Below are positions 1 to 9,985 of a stretch of DNA of 64,000 nucleotides, piece after piece (position 1 is the first letter of the stretch; the number at the start of each line of letters is the position of its first letter). Source of the stretch: Anaerolineae bacterium. Lineage in GTDB: Bacteria > Chloroflexota > Anaerolineae > B4-G1 > SLSP01. Location of the stretch: positions 1 through 64,000 of the forward strand of contig JAFGFI010000028.1 in the NCBI GenBank assembly GCA_016931185.1, written 5' to 3'. Made by a program: the position numbers and the translations under genes. Below the pieces are notes generated by a model. The model did no database searches. It saw nothing but the letters and a program-made list of their open reading frames with translations, and was not told where the DNA came from.

Positions 1-3000
1 CGGCAGGCGTGCCCTCCGGGGTAAGCAGCGTCACGCGCACGTCGCTGACGCCGCTGCCCGCGTCCCCGCCCGTCAAGACCGGATCGCTCACCGTGCCGGA
101 AAGCGCAATACTCCAGGCGTTTTCTTCGGTGGGGTGCGGGGTGGTGAACAACAGCGCGTTGTTTTGTAGTGCGGTGCTGACCTGCGGCGGTGTGCCGTCC
201 ACGTAGAGGGTGTAGGTGCGTGTGGGCACTTCGACGTGACCGACAGCGTCAATGGCGCGGGTTTGCAGTGTGTAGCGGCCCTCGCCGGAGAGCGCGGGCG
301 GGTCGAAAGTGGGACACCACGCGGCCTCATCGGTGGCATCCCGGCAGGCGGGCGCGTCGTACCAGGCGCCGTTGATGCCCAGTTCGGCGCGGGAGACGCC
401 GGCCGCGTCATCGAAGGCGGCGACGTGCAACACGGCGTCGCGGTTGGGCCGGTAGGCGAAGTCGGAGAGCAGGGTGGAGGTAGGCGCGTCGGCGTCTATG
501 TAGAAGGCGGTGGATTGGTGATCTTCTATGCGTTTGCGCTGTATCAGGTAAGTGTCCCAGATTTCGCCAGGGGTCAGCGTGCGGTTATACAGCGTGACAT
601 CATCCATTAGGCCGTCAAAATTGGCAATTTCCCCTTTGTATGGGAAGCCGCCAATAAAGGTCGCGTCAGCCAGGTCCCCATAATGGAGGCCATAAACGGG
701 GGAACTCGCGTGGCTGTTCGGAAGAGTACGTCCATTGATGTAGATGAAACGAGGTGTGACAACAATATGTGTCCACACATCAGCTTTCAAGCTTTCTCCT
801 TCATAATAATACAATGTAGGATAGGTATCTGACGGTGACTCTGTCACACGCACAACCCGACCATCAATAAAAAGATATACTGCCACAGTTGTGTCTTGAT
901 TGTTGTGCCGGTGGTTGACAAACAGATACTGCAAACCGGTAGGCGACCCGGCCCATTTCACCCAGGCAGAGAACGTAAAATCAGGATTGGTGGTTGCCAA
1001 ATCCCCGCTGATATATGTCCCTGGCGTGAACTTAACCGCATTGCCGTTTTGTCCCTTGACGCCCGCTTTAGGACAAGCATCCCCCGTACACGTGCCCGTC
1101 CAGCCCCGGAGCGTTTCATGGTATTGAGTGCTGTTGGCCGCTTCATCTAGAGGCAACAGGAAAATGGGTGCCTGGTTGTAGAGGTTGGCGATGTCTTGGG
1201 CGGAGAAGGCGGATTCGGAAATGATGACGTCGTCTATCTGGCCGTTGAAGTGGTTGTTCTGCACGCCCGATTGGGCGACGTAGCGCAGCGATTTGGCACA
1301 CTCCGCGGTGGTGGCGGAGCCAAGCAGCGCACCGTCCACGTAGACGGACGTGGTCGGCCCATTGAAGACGAAGGCGGCATGATGCCAGGCGTTGTCGTTG
1401 CCCACAGCAGACGCCGCTATCGTGTGCCACTGCCCGCACCAGTAACCGCCCCAATCCTGGTTGTTGTTCCGGCGGCCAATGTGGACGTCGTCCGAGCCGA
1501 TGAGGGGCATATCGCCGCCCGTGCCACCGGCGGTGCCAAGTTGGCGATACCACAGTGTTACGCTTCCCGTGCTCAACGTGAGCGGGGCGAAGTTCAGGTA
1601 GTCGTCCTGGCCGTCGAATTGCGCGGCCTGGTTGATGATACCGTTGACGCCGGCGACGGGGCACGCTGCTCCCGCGCATGTCGCGCTATTCTGGGCCACG
1701 ACGTTACTGAAGCGCGCGCTGCCCGGCGCGTCGTCCAGCGCGAGGTGAAGCGCGTAGCTCTGGCTCTCGTAGAGGTTGCGTGCGGCAGTGTTGTCAAAGG
1801 CGTGTTTATAGATGCTGACCTGGTCTATGCGCCCTCCCAGCAAGCATTGGTTCTTTATTGCTCTGGTATCACCTAGATCCGTTGTTGCATCTCGATCTGC
1901 CAGACAGCCAATGACAAAAGAGGACGTATACCCTTGTTTGGGTAGCACACTACCAAAGTTATGCTCCCGCTTGAGTTCCCCATTGATGTACAGGCGTGCG
2001 TAGCCGGCGTCAAAACTCAGCAGGACGTGATTCCACGCGCCTATCGTCAAAACTTTTTGAAATTGTATTCCCTGCCAGGTAGATGTCGTATCGTAGAAAT
2101 TAAACCAGACATCATCCCATTGCACCTCCAACCTGGGGAACGGTACAAACATATCGCCCCACAAATACGTCAAATCGTTACCGAGGATACCCTGATGAGT
2201 GCCACGGATTGAGGCCGGATACACCCAGGCCGACAAAGTAAAGCGGTCGCCCAATACCAGGTCGCGGGCAGCATCTGCGGTTTTGAGGTATTGCCATTCT
2301 CCGTTGATCAGCAGCGCGTTACCGCCGTCCATGCCCTCACCCGTCGCCGGGGGCGTGGACAGAGTGTTCAGTTGATGCCCGTGCCCCGATTCGTCGGGCC
2401 AATAGGTCGAACTGCCGTTAACAACGTTGTTATCAAAGCTGGACTTAAAAACGGCGTCCTGGAAAAGCAAGCCGATGTCCTTATCCGCCAAGGGGCGGCT
2501 GTAGATGCGGACGTTGTCAATGATGCCCTTGAACGCCGAACTTGTGTTCCCTTGATAAACCGTTGCCCCGATGGTCAGGGGTTGGTTATTGTTGTCAACT
2601 TCCCCGGTGTAGCTCGCGCTTTGTTTGAAAGTGCCGTCTATGTACAGTTTGAGCGACTTGATAGTATCATCGCGCACCAGGGCGATGTGGTGCCATTGTC
2701 CGTCATCCGCGAGCGCATCATACACCGATAATCCACCGGACCCCCACCCCCGGTCAGTGTTGAAGCTGAAAATCACGTCAAGCTTTCCCGTGCTAAAGCC
2801 GGGCTTTGTGTTGAGACCGTAGGAATATCCTTGTTGTGTCAGCCCATCGCTCAGGAGCGTCTGATAGGCAGTCTGGCCCGGATCGGCTTTGAACCACAGG
2901 GCAAGCGTGCCGTTGGTCAATTGTAACGCGGGGGTTTTGGCGACCTGGACGTAATCGTCCACGCCGTCAAACTGTAGCGCGGTTTCAAATTTCCCTTCGA

Positions 3001-6000
3001 CGCCGGCGGTAGGACAGTGCGTGCCGCTGCACGTACCGTTATTTTGGCGATAGAGGTTGGCGTTGTCGAGGAACGTGGTCGCGCCCGCCGCTTCGTTGAA
3101 GTGCAATAACAGCTCAGGGAATTCCGTGCCCTCACGCGGGTTAATCATGTGGCCTTCCGCAATCTGCGTCATCGTCACCATGCCGGTGGCCGCGCTCGCG
3201 GCGACTTGTACGTTGCCGCTCAGGCTGACCGCCTCGGAGGGGCGGATTTCAAACGGCTGCGGCGTCAGGCTGCTCGTCATGGCCGCCGGGAAGTCCACGC
3301 GCAGCAGGCCGCGCGCATAGTGGACGGGCAGGTGGTTTTGCACGGTGGCTTCGTAGGTGAGGGTGTCGCCGGGTTTGGCGATCTGGTCGGCGAGGTTATA
3401 AACCCCGGCCAGCAATGCTTGGAGGTCGGCCGTCGCCAGCGCGTGGTCGAAGAACGCGACCTCATCCACCACACCCTTGAAGTAGTTGCCGCCCCCACGC
3501 TGCCCGATGGTGAGCGGGGCGGTGTTGGTGGTGTCGCCCGTCGTATCGGCGGTGGTCCCTTCAAGGTTGCCGTCCAGGTACAGCGACAGCGTGCCGCCCG
3601 ACTTGATAAAGGCGACGTGGTGGAATTGTCCGTCGTTGATGTTGTGGGTGGAGACGATAAGGGGGGAATTCGCGCCATCGTAGCGCACAACGTAAATGTG
3701 CCCGGGCAGGCCGCTGGTCTGGTTGTAATAGCGGATGGCGTAGGGATAGCGCGCACCACTTTTGCTGAGGATGTCGTTGTCTATTGAGGATGTCCAAGCC
3801 TGCGTAGCATCGGCCTTGACCCACAGCGCAATTGTGAAGTCCTGGTTCGCCGCGAAGTTGAATTCCGGCGCGTCGGCAAAGCTGACGCCATCGTTCCACC
3901 CATCGAACTGCGCTGCGTTGCCGTAGCGCCCGCCGATGCCGGACGCCGGGCAGGTGTCGCCCTGGCACGTGCCCGTGAAGCGCGCCTGCACGTCGCTGAA
4001 GGCGACCGAGCCGTTGGCCTCTTCAAAGCGCAGGAGCAAGTCGGGCGCGGCGCGCTCGGCAGCGGTGGCCGACAGTGACATAAATGTGTCTCCCTGCGGG
4101 ACGCGCGGGTTGAAGCCGATGCTTTTTTCCAGATAATCGTTCCAACCGTCGCCGTCCGTGTCAAACTGTGTTGGATCCGATGTGATCCAGGTAAACTGAA
4201 CCGGCGAGTAATACAATTCCCATCCGGTGACTTCCTGGGCGTCGGTGAGGCCATCCTCGTCCGTATCGGCGTGATAGAAAGAGGTTCCCAGGCGAATCTC
4301 TTCAAAGTCGCTCAGGCCGTCGTTATCGGTATCTACGGAACGGGGATTGGTGCCGCGTTGGCTTTCATAGAGATCGGAGAGGCAATCCCCGTCCGTGTCC
4401 CAGGTTAAGTCGTTGGGGTCGGAGCCGCCATCCGCGCTGTTGCGCAGGCCGTCGCCGTCCGCATCCTTGAGTCGCGGGAAGGTGAGCGCGCCCTCTTGGC
4501 CCCAGGCCAGCGCGTAGCCGCCATCCTTCGCCGTGAGGGCGTAGAAGTCGTCCAGGGTTGCCGGGAACACGTCAAAGGCGATGCCCTGGCCCATGTTTAT
4601 GTGGTTGGTGCCCTGGAAGGGGCGGATGTAGCACACCGGGACAAAAATCCAGTACATTGCCAGGGGGCAAATACATTCTTGCATTGGGACGTTGTAGCCC
4701 TCGGCCAGGATAAAGGACATCGGGCGGTTGAAGCCCGGCGCGCCCAGGGGACGAGTGTCAGAGATTTCCGGTAGGTAGGCCAAATAGCCGGGCGCGAGCG
4801 CGTTGACGTAGCCGCCGTCGTATTGCCATTTATCGTACATACTGCCCATCACCAGCGTGCTGTGGATGTCGGCTTTGGTCTGCTGGATCGCATAGCCAAA
4901 CGTGGAATGGCGCAGGAAATGCTCGCTGTACTGCCAGAAGTAGGCCAGGCTTTTCCAATCCACCGGGCCGGTCAGGGCGATGCGGTTTTTGAATTGGGGC
5001 TGGATGCGGACGTTCTGCCCGGTGACATAGCCTTTGTTGGGATCCACCAAGTCTTTTTTGATATTGATAAAGGTCAGACGGTTGGGATCGCTCAGCGTCA
5101 CCATCAAGTTGTTGCTGTAAATTGTCCATTTCAAGATTTCGGTCGCCAGGCCGTTGATGCCGCCGCAGAACGAGAGGCGGAAATTGGGCAAATCCAGGGC
5201 CGGGTCCCAATCCTTGCCGGTCGCCATACTCACGGCCATACACACCATGCTGATCACGGCGTCAATCAGCCCGATGACGGCGACGATGATCCAGCCGACC
5301 ACGGGGATGATGCCGATGAGGAAGAGGAGGACGTTCACCATCGCCCCCGCGAGCGCGCCCGCGAAGGCGGAATTGAACTCGACGCTGAGAAACGGCACCT
5401 GGTTGGAGACTATCATAAAAGCAAAGAAGCCAAAGGATATGAGCAGGCCGACGATCATACCAAGGACCCCGGCCTTCGCTGCCGCGCTTTTCACCACGCC
5501 CATCAAGGAACTCGTGCCGGAGATCAGTTGGCGGATGGCGTTATAGCTCTCATAGATGGTTTTGAAGATATTGTAAACCTGATACGCGAAGTTCATAAAC
5601 GTCAGGGCGCGCGTAACCCGCGTCATGAAGTCCCCGGAACTACCAATCGCAATGCCTAACGCAATCGCGCAGACCGAGGCGGCTAACAACACTTTGCCCA
5701 GCGTTTTCAGGCGCGAGAAGCTAAACAAGGCTTTCAGGTTGAGCGATTTTTTACCCGTGAAGAGGTCTTTGAGATTTGCCAACTTTTGCTTGAAGGTCAA
5801 CGAGACTTTACCGCTGGCCTTCGCCAATTTTGCCGCCTCGCGCGATTTGATGATCGTTTCTCCTATTTCGGTGATGACACCCTTAAAACCGCCGCCGACA
5901 GATTTGGTGTTTCGCGCAATCTTTTGGATCTGCGCATCCGTTAAAATGGCCTCCGCCGACTCGAACGTCTGCGGGCCACTTTGCACCACCTGCGCCGGCC

Positions 6001-9000
6001 CGCCGGTGTAGGCCAGGTAGTAGGCCTGGGCCAGCGCGATGGCTACGTGCAGCGCGTCCTCACCTTCAGATGTTGCGTCATAAAAATTCGCATCGGTCTT
6101 CAGGACTGGGCGCAGGCGGGAGTCGAGCAATTTAAGGTAATCGGCAACCGGATAGGCCTGCCACTGCCCGCTTTGGTAGCGATAGGGCGACCAACTCACT
6201 GCGACCAGCGTCTGGATGTCGGCGGCCATGTTCAACGTGAGCAAACTGCCCGCTATCGCACGCCCGGTGTCGTCCATCCCCACGGAGCGCGAGCGTTCTT
6301 CGCGGGCGAAGAGTAGGGTGGGCGCGGTTACTAAGGGCTGGCCCTGCGCATTGGTGAAGTGGTCGGCCAGGATTTGTTTGGTGTGCGTCATCGGGACCAC
6401 GGGCAGGTAGTCCTGGTGGGGGAAGGTGTACGTGTTCACGCGCAGCGCGGTCTGCGGAATCTCCCAGCGTTCCACATCCGGCACGCCGCTATTGGTCGAG
6501 TTGTTAAAACGCCGTTGAATTTCGGCGACGGTCATGCGGTTTGTCGTCCGCCCGGCCAGGAAACTGTATTCCAGCCCGTATGCCAACTGCCAGAGGTGAT
6601 CGTCCAGATCCGGTTCTGTGTCGTAGGCCGGGTCTTCAAATGCGATGGCGACATCCATGCCGTGATCTTCGCGCACGCTCAAGCCGGTCAGCGTCCATTG
6701 CTCGTCGTAGGCGTGGATGACCTGGGGTTGGTTAAGTTCCCAATGGCTCTTGTCCGCGCACCAGTACGCCAGCCGTTCTTCGGCTTTCACGCCCTCCGGC
6801 GCGTAATCGTCGGGCATGGGGCGGCAGTAGTCCGTGAGAGCCTGCACCATCCACACCACACGCACCTGATGGCCGGTGCCCCAGCCTTCGGCGTTCTGCT
6901 GGTAGAACATGCGCGCGCCAAAGGCCACTCTGCCATCGCCAACCTCGTCGGGGATGATGCTGAGGGGGAGGTAGGCCATCAAGGTGCCCTGCAAGTCCTT
7001 CTCGCGCACCGAGATGCCGTACTGCTGCATGGGCGTCATGTCAATCATCTGATCGGCGTAAGGGCCGTTCACGATGTTGCCCACATTCGCGCAGACTTCG
7101 GTGTTGCCGCTGCTGAGGACGATGGACGAAGAGCCGTTTGCCAGCGTGGTGAGTTTGGTATTGGCGAGCGTCCGGGAAGTGCCGTTCGTCACCCCGGAGA
7201 AACTGTGCAGCACCAACGGCGCAGCGTTGGGCTGGCTGGCGATGAGGGGCGGGCGGGCCAGTTCTTCCAGTTCTGAGCAGGTGTTGCCGTAGATTTTCGC
7301 GTCGTAGGTACCGGCGGTACTCAGATTGAAGGTCAGGTTGACCTGCGCGCCTTGTTGGACAAAGGCCGCGTTGCCCGTCACGGCCCCTTCGATGGCCACG
7401 GTCGTGTGGGGATTGGTCAGCGGCAGGGGAATCGCGTTGCCCGTCATCTCTACTTCGAGCATGGGGATAAGGCGCACGTCGCCATTCGCGCTGGCCGGGT
7501 CGGCGGCGATCTCGGCGGCCGTCATCGTGCTGGCGAAAGTGCCGTCATTGTCCTTTTGCCGCTGCACCTGCCCGGCCTGATCGCCGCTCGGCCAATCGAG
7601 GACGTTGAGGGCATACGTCAAATGGGCCGGTACGACCGGGCGCAGTTGGAAATCCACCATCACCGGCTTGCCCGTCTGCAAGCCGTCAACGATGAGTTTG
7701 AAGGGGTTTTCGCGGGAAAACGGCTTGGTGGTGGCAAAGTGGGTGAAGGGCGAAGCGTCCACGCGGTCGGGGACGCCGTCGTTGTCGTTATCGCGGTCGA
7801 AGAGGTCGGGCGTGCCGTCGTTGTCCGTGTCCTGGCACACCACGTCCGGGGAAAGGACGGATGCCGTATCACGCACGCGCTGCGGGCACTCGACGCTGTC
7901 CGCGATCCCGTCGTTGTTGGTGTCCGCCGCCAGCGGGTCGCTGAACCACTGCTGACCGTTGTAGGAGAAGGCTTTGACCTCAATGTTATCCGTGATGCCA
8001 TCCCCATCCGAGTCCGTCTGATCCACCTCCGTGCCGAGAAAGGTCTCTTGTGCATAGGTGAGCGTGTCGCCATCCTCGTCGCTGGAGGGAGATTCGTCAG
8101 CAGCCGTTGCCTGTGAGGGACTGGGAAGTTGCGAGCTGACGCCGTAATTCGTCATTCGTAATTCATCATACGTGTCACTCGCCACTTCGCTCACGCGCTG
8201 ACTCGCCGGCGATTGGTGCGGGTCCCAGGATGAGGTGAGCGTCTCCTCTTGGGCCTCCTGCTCGGCAGCGAGCTGTTCTTCGCGTTCCGCCTGGATGACC
8301 TGCTGCTGCGATTGTCGCAAGTTAAAGGCGGCCACCTGTTGTCCTTGCAACAACGGTGTGACCACCATCACCAGCACCATACTGATAGCGAAGGCCGCGT
8401 ACACCTTGCGGGAGCGGTGAGCGACCACTAACAAGACAACTACCGCCAAGATCAGTATAAAGAACGAAGTGTCTACACCTACTTCGCGCCATGCCGTCGC
8501 GGTGCGCGGCAGATTGAGCGCGCCGGCGGCCCAGGCTGCCGGATCAGACAGAGGGGTTACGTCCAGGACTTCACGCCGGAAATTGGAAAAGTCGGTTTGA
8601 ATATCGGCCTCAACCCGTTCGCCGTTAGTTTCCTCGGGATAGATCAAATGGACGCGCAGACGCAGGGGTAAGCCGTCACTATCAAGCCACAGTTCCCCTT
8701 GTCCATTGACGCCGTAATACGTGTCGGAGACATCGAGCGAAAGGCCAACGGGTAATTCGCCGCTTTCCTGCATATAGCGTTCCAGTTGATCGCGCATATA
8801 GCTGGCGAAATCGGGGCCGTCAATGTCGAAGGTATATTTGCGGATGGCGGGGGCCGTGTCCCCGCTAGACTCCGTGATTTCCTGCGTGTTCTTGGCTCCG
8901 GCCAGGTACGCCGTCAGATCGCCGCCAGGCGCGAAAGCCCCGGAGAAGTCGTCCATGTCCCGCCAGGTTTCCTCGCCGATGGTGCGGCCATACGCCTGAC

Positions 9001-9361
9001 CATTCTCAATGCGCACTTCGACGCCCTCTTGCCCGGTGAGGACGTTGCCGCCGTTGTTCCACAGGCGCATCAGCATCGTGTGGGCGGGCATGTCCATCTG
9101 TCCGTTGACGTAGAGCGTCTCCTGGCGACTGCTGCGGCCTACGTTAACCAGGGCAGGCGCGGGATAGGTCGTCTGCACCAGTTCCGTGGTAAAAGCGTAA
9201 ACGCCGACTTCTTGGGCACGCTGCCAGGCAACCTGAACCATATCATCAGGTGTACTTGCCCCAGATGCAAATACAGACGTATTTCCCCCTGCAAGAGCAA
9301 GCAGAACGAGTACAACCAGGGATATAAATACTATGTGAACAAAAGCACGTGAACGATACAT
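1..9361 (-). CDS. Giant exported LamG / thrombospondin-3 repeat surface protein (3' end outside window)
   Basis: One uninterrupted frame of 3,120 codons runs from ATG 9361 to the left edge with no stop, so the protein is longer still. AGGAG sits a few bases upstream of the ATG. Reading outward: signal peptide/anchor (res. 1-33, MYRSRAFVHIV...), a soluble domain (about 40-275) that could be a lipoprotein-sorting-like fold, two membrane helices (about 300-350), a Gln/Glu-rich linker, thrombospondin type 3 calcium repeats (about 450-540, e.g. DSDGDGITD), a large soluble part, a strongly hydrophobic block with several helices (about 1220-1380), a second set of TSP3 repeats (about 1630-1745, DTDNDGLSD, DTDEDGLTD), then five LamG-like modules (about 1770-2940), four carrying a CxGxxCP motif (CQGDTCP, CSGTHCP, CAGAACP, CTGDACP), and a further Ig-like segment. 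Probably a cell-surface adhesin or matrix protein; the function is inferred. The DNA is G+C-rich compared with the genes to its right. Long plus-strand ORFs inside it are shadows. Confidence 0.88.
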   Translation of the reverse strand, partial: MYRSRAFVHIVFISLVVLVLLALAGGNTSVFASGASTPDDMVQVAWQRAQEVGVYAFTTELVQTTYPAPALVNVGRSSRQETLYVNGQMDMPAHTMLMRLWNNGGNVLTGQEGVEVRIENGQAYGRTIGEETWRDMDDFSGAFAPGGDLTAYLAGAKNTQEITESSGDTAPAIRKYTFDIDGPDFASYMRDQLERYMQESGELPVGLSLDVSDTYYGVNGQGELWLDSDGLPLRLRVHLIYPEETNGERVEADIQTDFSNFRREVLDVTPLSDPAAWAAGALNLPRTATAWREVGVDTSFFILILAVVVLLVVAHRSRKVYAAFAISMVLVMVVTPLLQGQQVAAFNLRQSQQQVIQAEREEQLAAEQEAQEETLTSSWDPHQSPASQRVSEVASDTYDELRMTNYGVSSQLPSPSQATAADESPSSDEDGDTLTYAQETFLGTEVDQTDSDGDGITDNIEVKAFSYNGQQWFSDPLAADTNNDGIADSVECPQRVRDTASVLSPDVVCQDTDNDGTPDLFDRDNDNDGVPDRVDASPFTHFATTKPFSRENPFKLIVDGLQTGKPVMVDFQLRPVVPAHLTYALNVLDWPSGDQAGQVQRQKDNDGTFASTMTAAEIAADPASANGDVRLIPMLEVEMTGNAIPLPLTNPHTTVAIEGAVTGNAAFVQQGAQVNLTFNLSTAGTYDAKIYGNTCSELEELARPPLIASQPNAAPLVLHSFSGVTNGTSRTLANTKLTTLANGSSSIVLSSGNTEVCANVGNIVNGPYADQMIDMTPMQQYGISVREKDLQGTLMAYLPLSIIPDEVGDGRVAFGARMFYQQNAEGWGTGHQVRVVWMVQALTDYCRPMPDDYAPEGVKAEERLAYWCADKSHWELNQPQVIHAYDEQWTLTGLSVREDHGMDVAIAFEDPAYDTEPDLDDHLWQLAYGLEYSFLAGRTTNRMTVAEIQRRFNNSTNSGVPDVERWEIPQTALRVNTYTFPHQDYLPVVPMTHTKQILADHFTNAQGQPLVTAPTLLFAREERSRSVGMDDTGRAIAGSLLTLNMAADIQTLVAVSWSPYRYQSGQWQAYPVADYLKLLDSRLRPVLKTDANFYDATSEGEDALHVAIALAQAYYLAYTGGPAQVVQSGPQTFESAEAILTDAQIQKIARNTKSVGGGFKGVITEIGETIIKSREAAKLAKASGKVSLTFKQKLANLKDLFTGKKSLNLKALFSFSRLKTLGKVLLAASVCAIALGIAIGSSGDFMTRVTRALTFMNFAYQVYNIFKTIYESYNAIRQLISGTSSLMGVVKSAAAKAGVLGMIVGLLISFGFFAFMIVSNQVPFLSVEFNSAFAGALAGAMVNVLLFLIGIIPVVGWIIVAVIGLIDAVISMVCMAVSMATGKDWDPALDLPNFRLSFCGGINGLATEILKWTIYSNNLMVTLSDPNRLTFINIKKDLVDPNKGYVTGQNVRIQPQFKNRIALTGPVDWKSLAYFWQYSEHFLRHSTFGYAIQQTKADIHSTLVMGSMYDKWQYDGGYVNALAPGYLAYLPEISDTRPLGAPGFNRPMSFILAEGYNVPMQECICPLAMYWIFVPVCYIRPFQGTNHINMGQGIAFDVFPATLDDFYALTAKDGGYALAWGQEGALTFPRLKDADGDGLRNSADGGSDPNDLTWDTDGDCLSDLYESQRGTNPRSVDTDNDGLSDFEEIRLGTSFYHADTDEDGLTDAQEVTGWELYYSPVQFTWITSDPTQFDTDGDGWNDYLEKSIGFNPRVPQGDTFMSLSATAAERAAPDLLLRFEEANGSVAFSDVQARFTGTCQGDTCPASGIGGRYGNAAQFDGWNDGVSFADAPEFNFAANQDFTIALWVKADATQAWTSSIDNDILSKSGARYPYAIRYYNQTSGLPGHIYVVRYDGANSPLIVSTHNINDGQFHHVAFIKSGGTLSLYLDGNLEGTTADTTGDTTNTAPLTIGQRGGGNYFKGVVDEVAFFDHALATADLQALLAGVYNLADQIAKPGDTLTYEATVQNHLPVHYARGLLRVDFPAAMTSSLTPQPFEIRPSEAVSLSGNVQVAASAATGMVTMTQIAEGHMINPREGTEFPELLLHFNEAAGATTFLDNANLYRQNNGTCSGTHCPTAGVEGKFETALQFDGVDDYVQVAKTPALQLTNGTLALWFKADPGQTAYQTLLSDGLTQQGYSYGLNTKPGFSTGKLDVIFSFNTDRGWGSGGLSVYDALADDGQWHHIALVRDDTIKSLKLYIDGTFKQSASYTGEVDNNNQPLTIGATVYQGNTSSAFKGIIDNVRIYSRPLADKDIGLLFQDAVFKSSFDNNVVNGSSTYWPDESGHGHQLNTLSTPPATGEGMDGGNALLINGEWQYLKTADAARDLVLGDRFTLSAWVYPASIRGTHQGILGNDLTYLWGDMFVPFPRLEVQWDDVWFNFYDTTSTWQGIQFQKVLTIGAWNHVLLSFDAGYARLYINGELKREHNFGSVLPKQGYTSSFVIGCLADRDATTDLGDTRAIKNQCLLGGRIDQVSIYKHAFDNTAARNLYESQSYALHLALDDAPGSARFSNVVAQNSATCAGAACPVAGVNGIINQAAQFDGQDDYLNFAPLTLSTGSVTLWYRQLGTAGGTGGDMPLIGSDDVHIGRRNNNQDWGGYWCGQWHTIAASAVGNDNAWHHAAFVFNGPTTSVYVDGALLGSATTAECAKSLRYVAQSGVQNNHFNGQIDDVIISESAFSAQDIANLYNQAPIFLLPLDEAANSTQYHETLRGWTGTCTGDACPKAGVKGQNGNAVKFTPGTYISGDLATTNPDFTFSAWVKWAGSPTGLQYLFVNHRHNNQDTTVAVYLFIDGRVVRVTESPSDTYPTLYYYEGESLKADVWTHIVVTPRFIYINGRTLPNSHASSPVYGLHYGDLADATFIGGFPYKGEIANFDGLMDDVTLYNRTLTPGEIWDTYLIQRKRIEDHQSTAFYIDADAPTSTLLSDFAYRPNRDAVLHVAAFDDAAGVSRAELGINGAWYDAPACRDATDEAAWCPTFDPPALSGEGRYTLQTRAIDAVGHVEVPTRTYTLYVDGTPPQVSTALQNNALLFTTPHPTEENAWSIALSGTVSDPVLTGGDAGSGVSDVRVTLLTPEGTPA

Positions 9362-9397
9362 AACACTTCTCCTTTCTTGCGTAACGCTAATCAACCC

Positions 9398-9892
9398 TTA
9401 TTCCTCTAATTTTGGACCTATTTGTCGTTCCTGTACAATTTTATCCAACACCCATCCCGCAGCTTGCGGGTCGAGGACAACGCCCCCTTCGTTTACCGTG
9501 CAGATAGCCCGGATAATATCATCAGGGTGCGCTTGCTTTTGATCTAAAAAGCCCCACGCGCCCCCTTGTAAAGCTTCTAAAACCTGTTGCCGATCATAAA
9601 TTTCACTGAGTACAATCACTTTACTTTCAGGAAACCATGTTGCTATCTGTTGTAAGTCGTGGCGTATGTCAAGGGTAAGTGTTTGCACACTTAAAAGGAT
9701 AATGTCGGGGCATTTACCATTCGGTAATAGCGCGCCATTGAAACATGGAGTATGGGAGAATTGGCGCGCATCCACTACACTGGCAGACTTACCAACAATG
9801 GCTATATCTTCCGCAGTATCTAAGGCTGCATAGAGTTCTTGCCAGAAGAAAGTGCTAGCTCCTATAAGCAAACACCGGATAGGATTGTACAC
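9398..9892 (-). CDS. Receiver-like protein lacking phosphorylation residues (pseudo-receiver)
   Basis: A 164-residue protein with GTG start. It aligns by eye along its length with the receiver domain of NarL/FixJ regulators such as the one encoded at 10494-11144: IRCLLIG for IRVLIADD, PDIILLSVQ for PDVILMDIQ, VIVLSEI for VIVLTMY, GAWGFLD for GARGYLL. The acidic pair is gone (IGAS), the phospho-accepting Asp is Ser, and the conserved Lys is missing. It also has no helix-turn-helix output domain. It is therefore most likely a phosphorylation-independent protein-protein interaction module, or a decaying regulator. It ends 36 bases before the giant surface-protein gene on the same strand, so the two are probably cotranscribed and functionally linked (inference). 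Confidence 0.75.
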   Translation of the reverse strand: MYNPIRCLLIGASTFFWQELYAALDTAEDIAIVGKSASVVDARQFSHTPCFNGALLPNGKCPDIILLSVQTLTLDIRHDLQQIATWFPESKVIVLSEIYDRQQVLEALQGGAWGFLDQKQAHPDDIIRAICTVNEGGVVLDPQAAGWVLDKIVQERQIGPKLEE

Positions 9893-9916
9893 GTGATTTT
9901 TCTCTTCTCAGTTATA

Positions 9917-9959
9917 AAAGAGCGTAAGGCATAAAACATGTTCTATACCTTGCGCTTTA
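9917..9959 (-). terminator. Possible hairpin terminator
   Basis: Imperfect inverted repeat in the gap between the pseudogene at 9986-10324 and the receiver-like gene. The arms at 9920-9933 (gagcgtaaggcata) and 9944-9956 (tataccttgcgct) can pair with one or two mismatches around a short A/T loop. A-rich and T-rich ends flank it, so it could act in either direction. Seen in sequence; role inferred. Confidence 0.4.
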
Positions 9960-9985
9960 GTTATGTTCCAATTCTAACCAATAAC

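Noticed and set aside
4823..8116. Long plus-strand ORFs of 250-305 codons (4823-5659, 6359-7276, 7352-8116)
   Set aside because: They are antisense to the intact giant minus-strand frame, have low-complexity His/Gly/Arg-rich translations and no domains; typical shadows in G+C-rich DNA.
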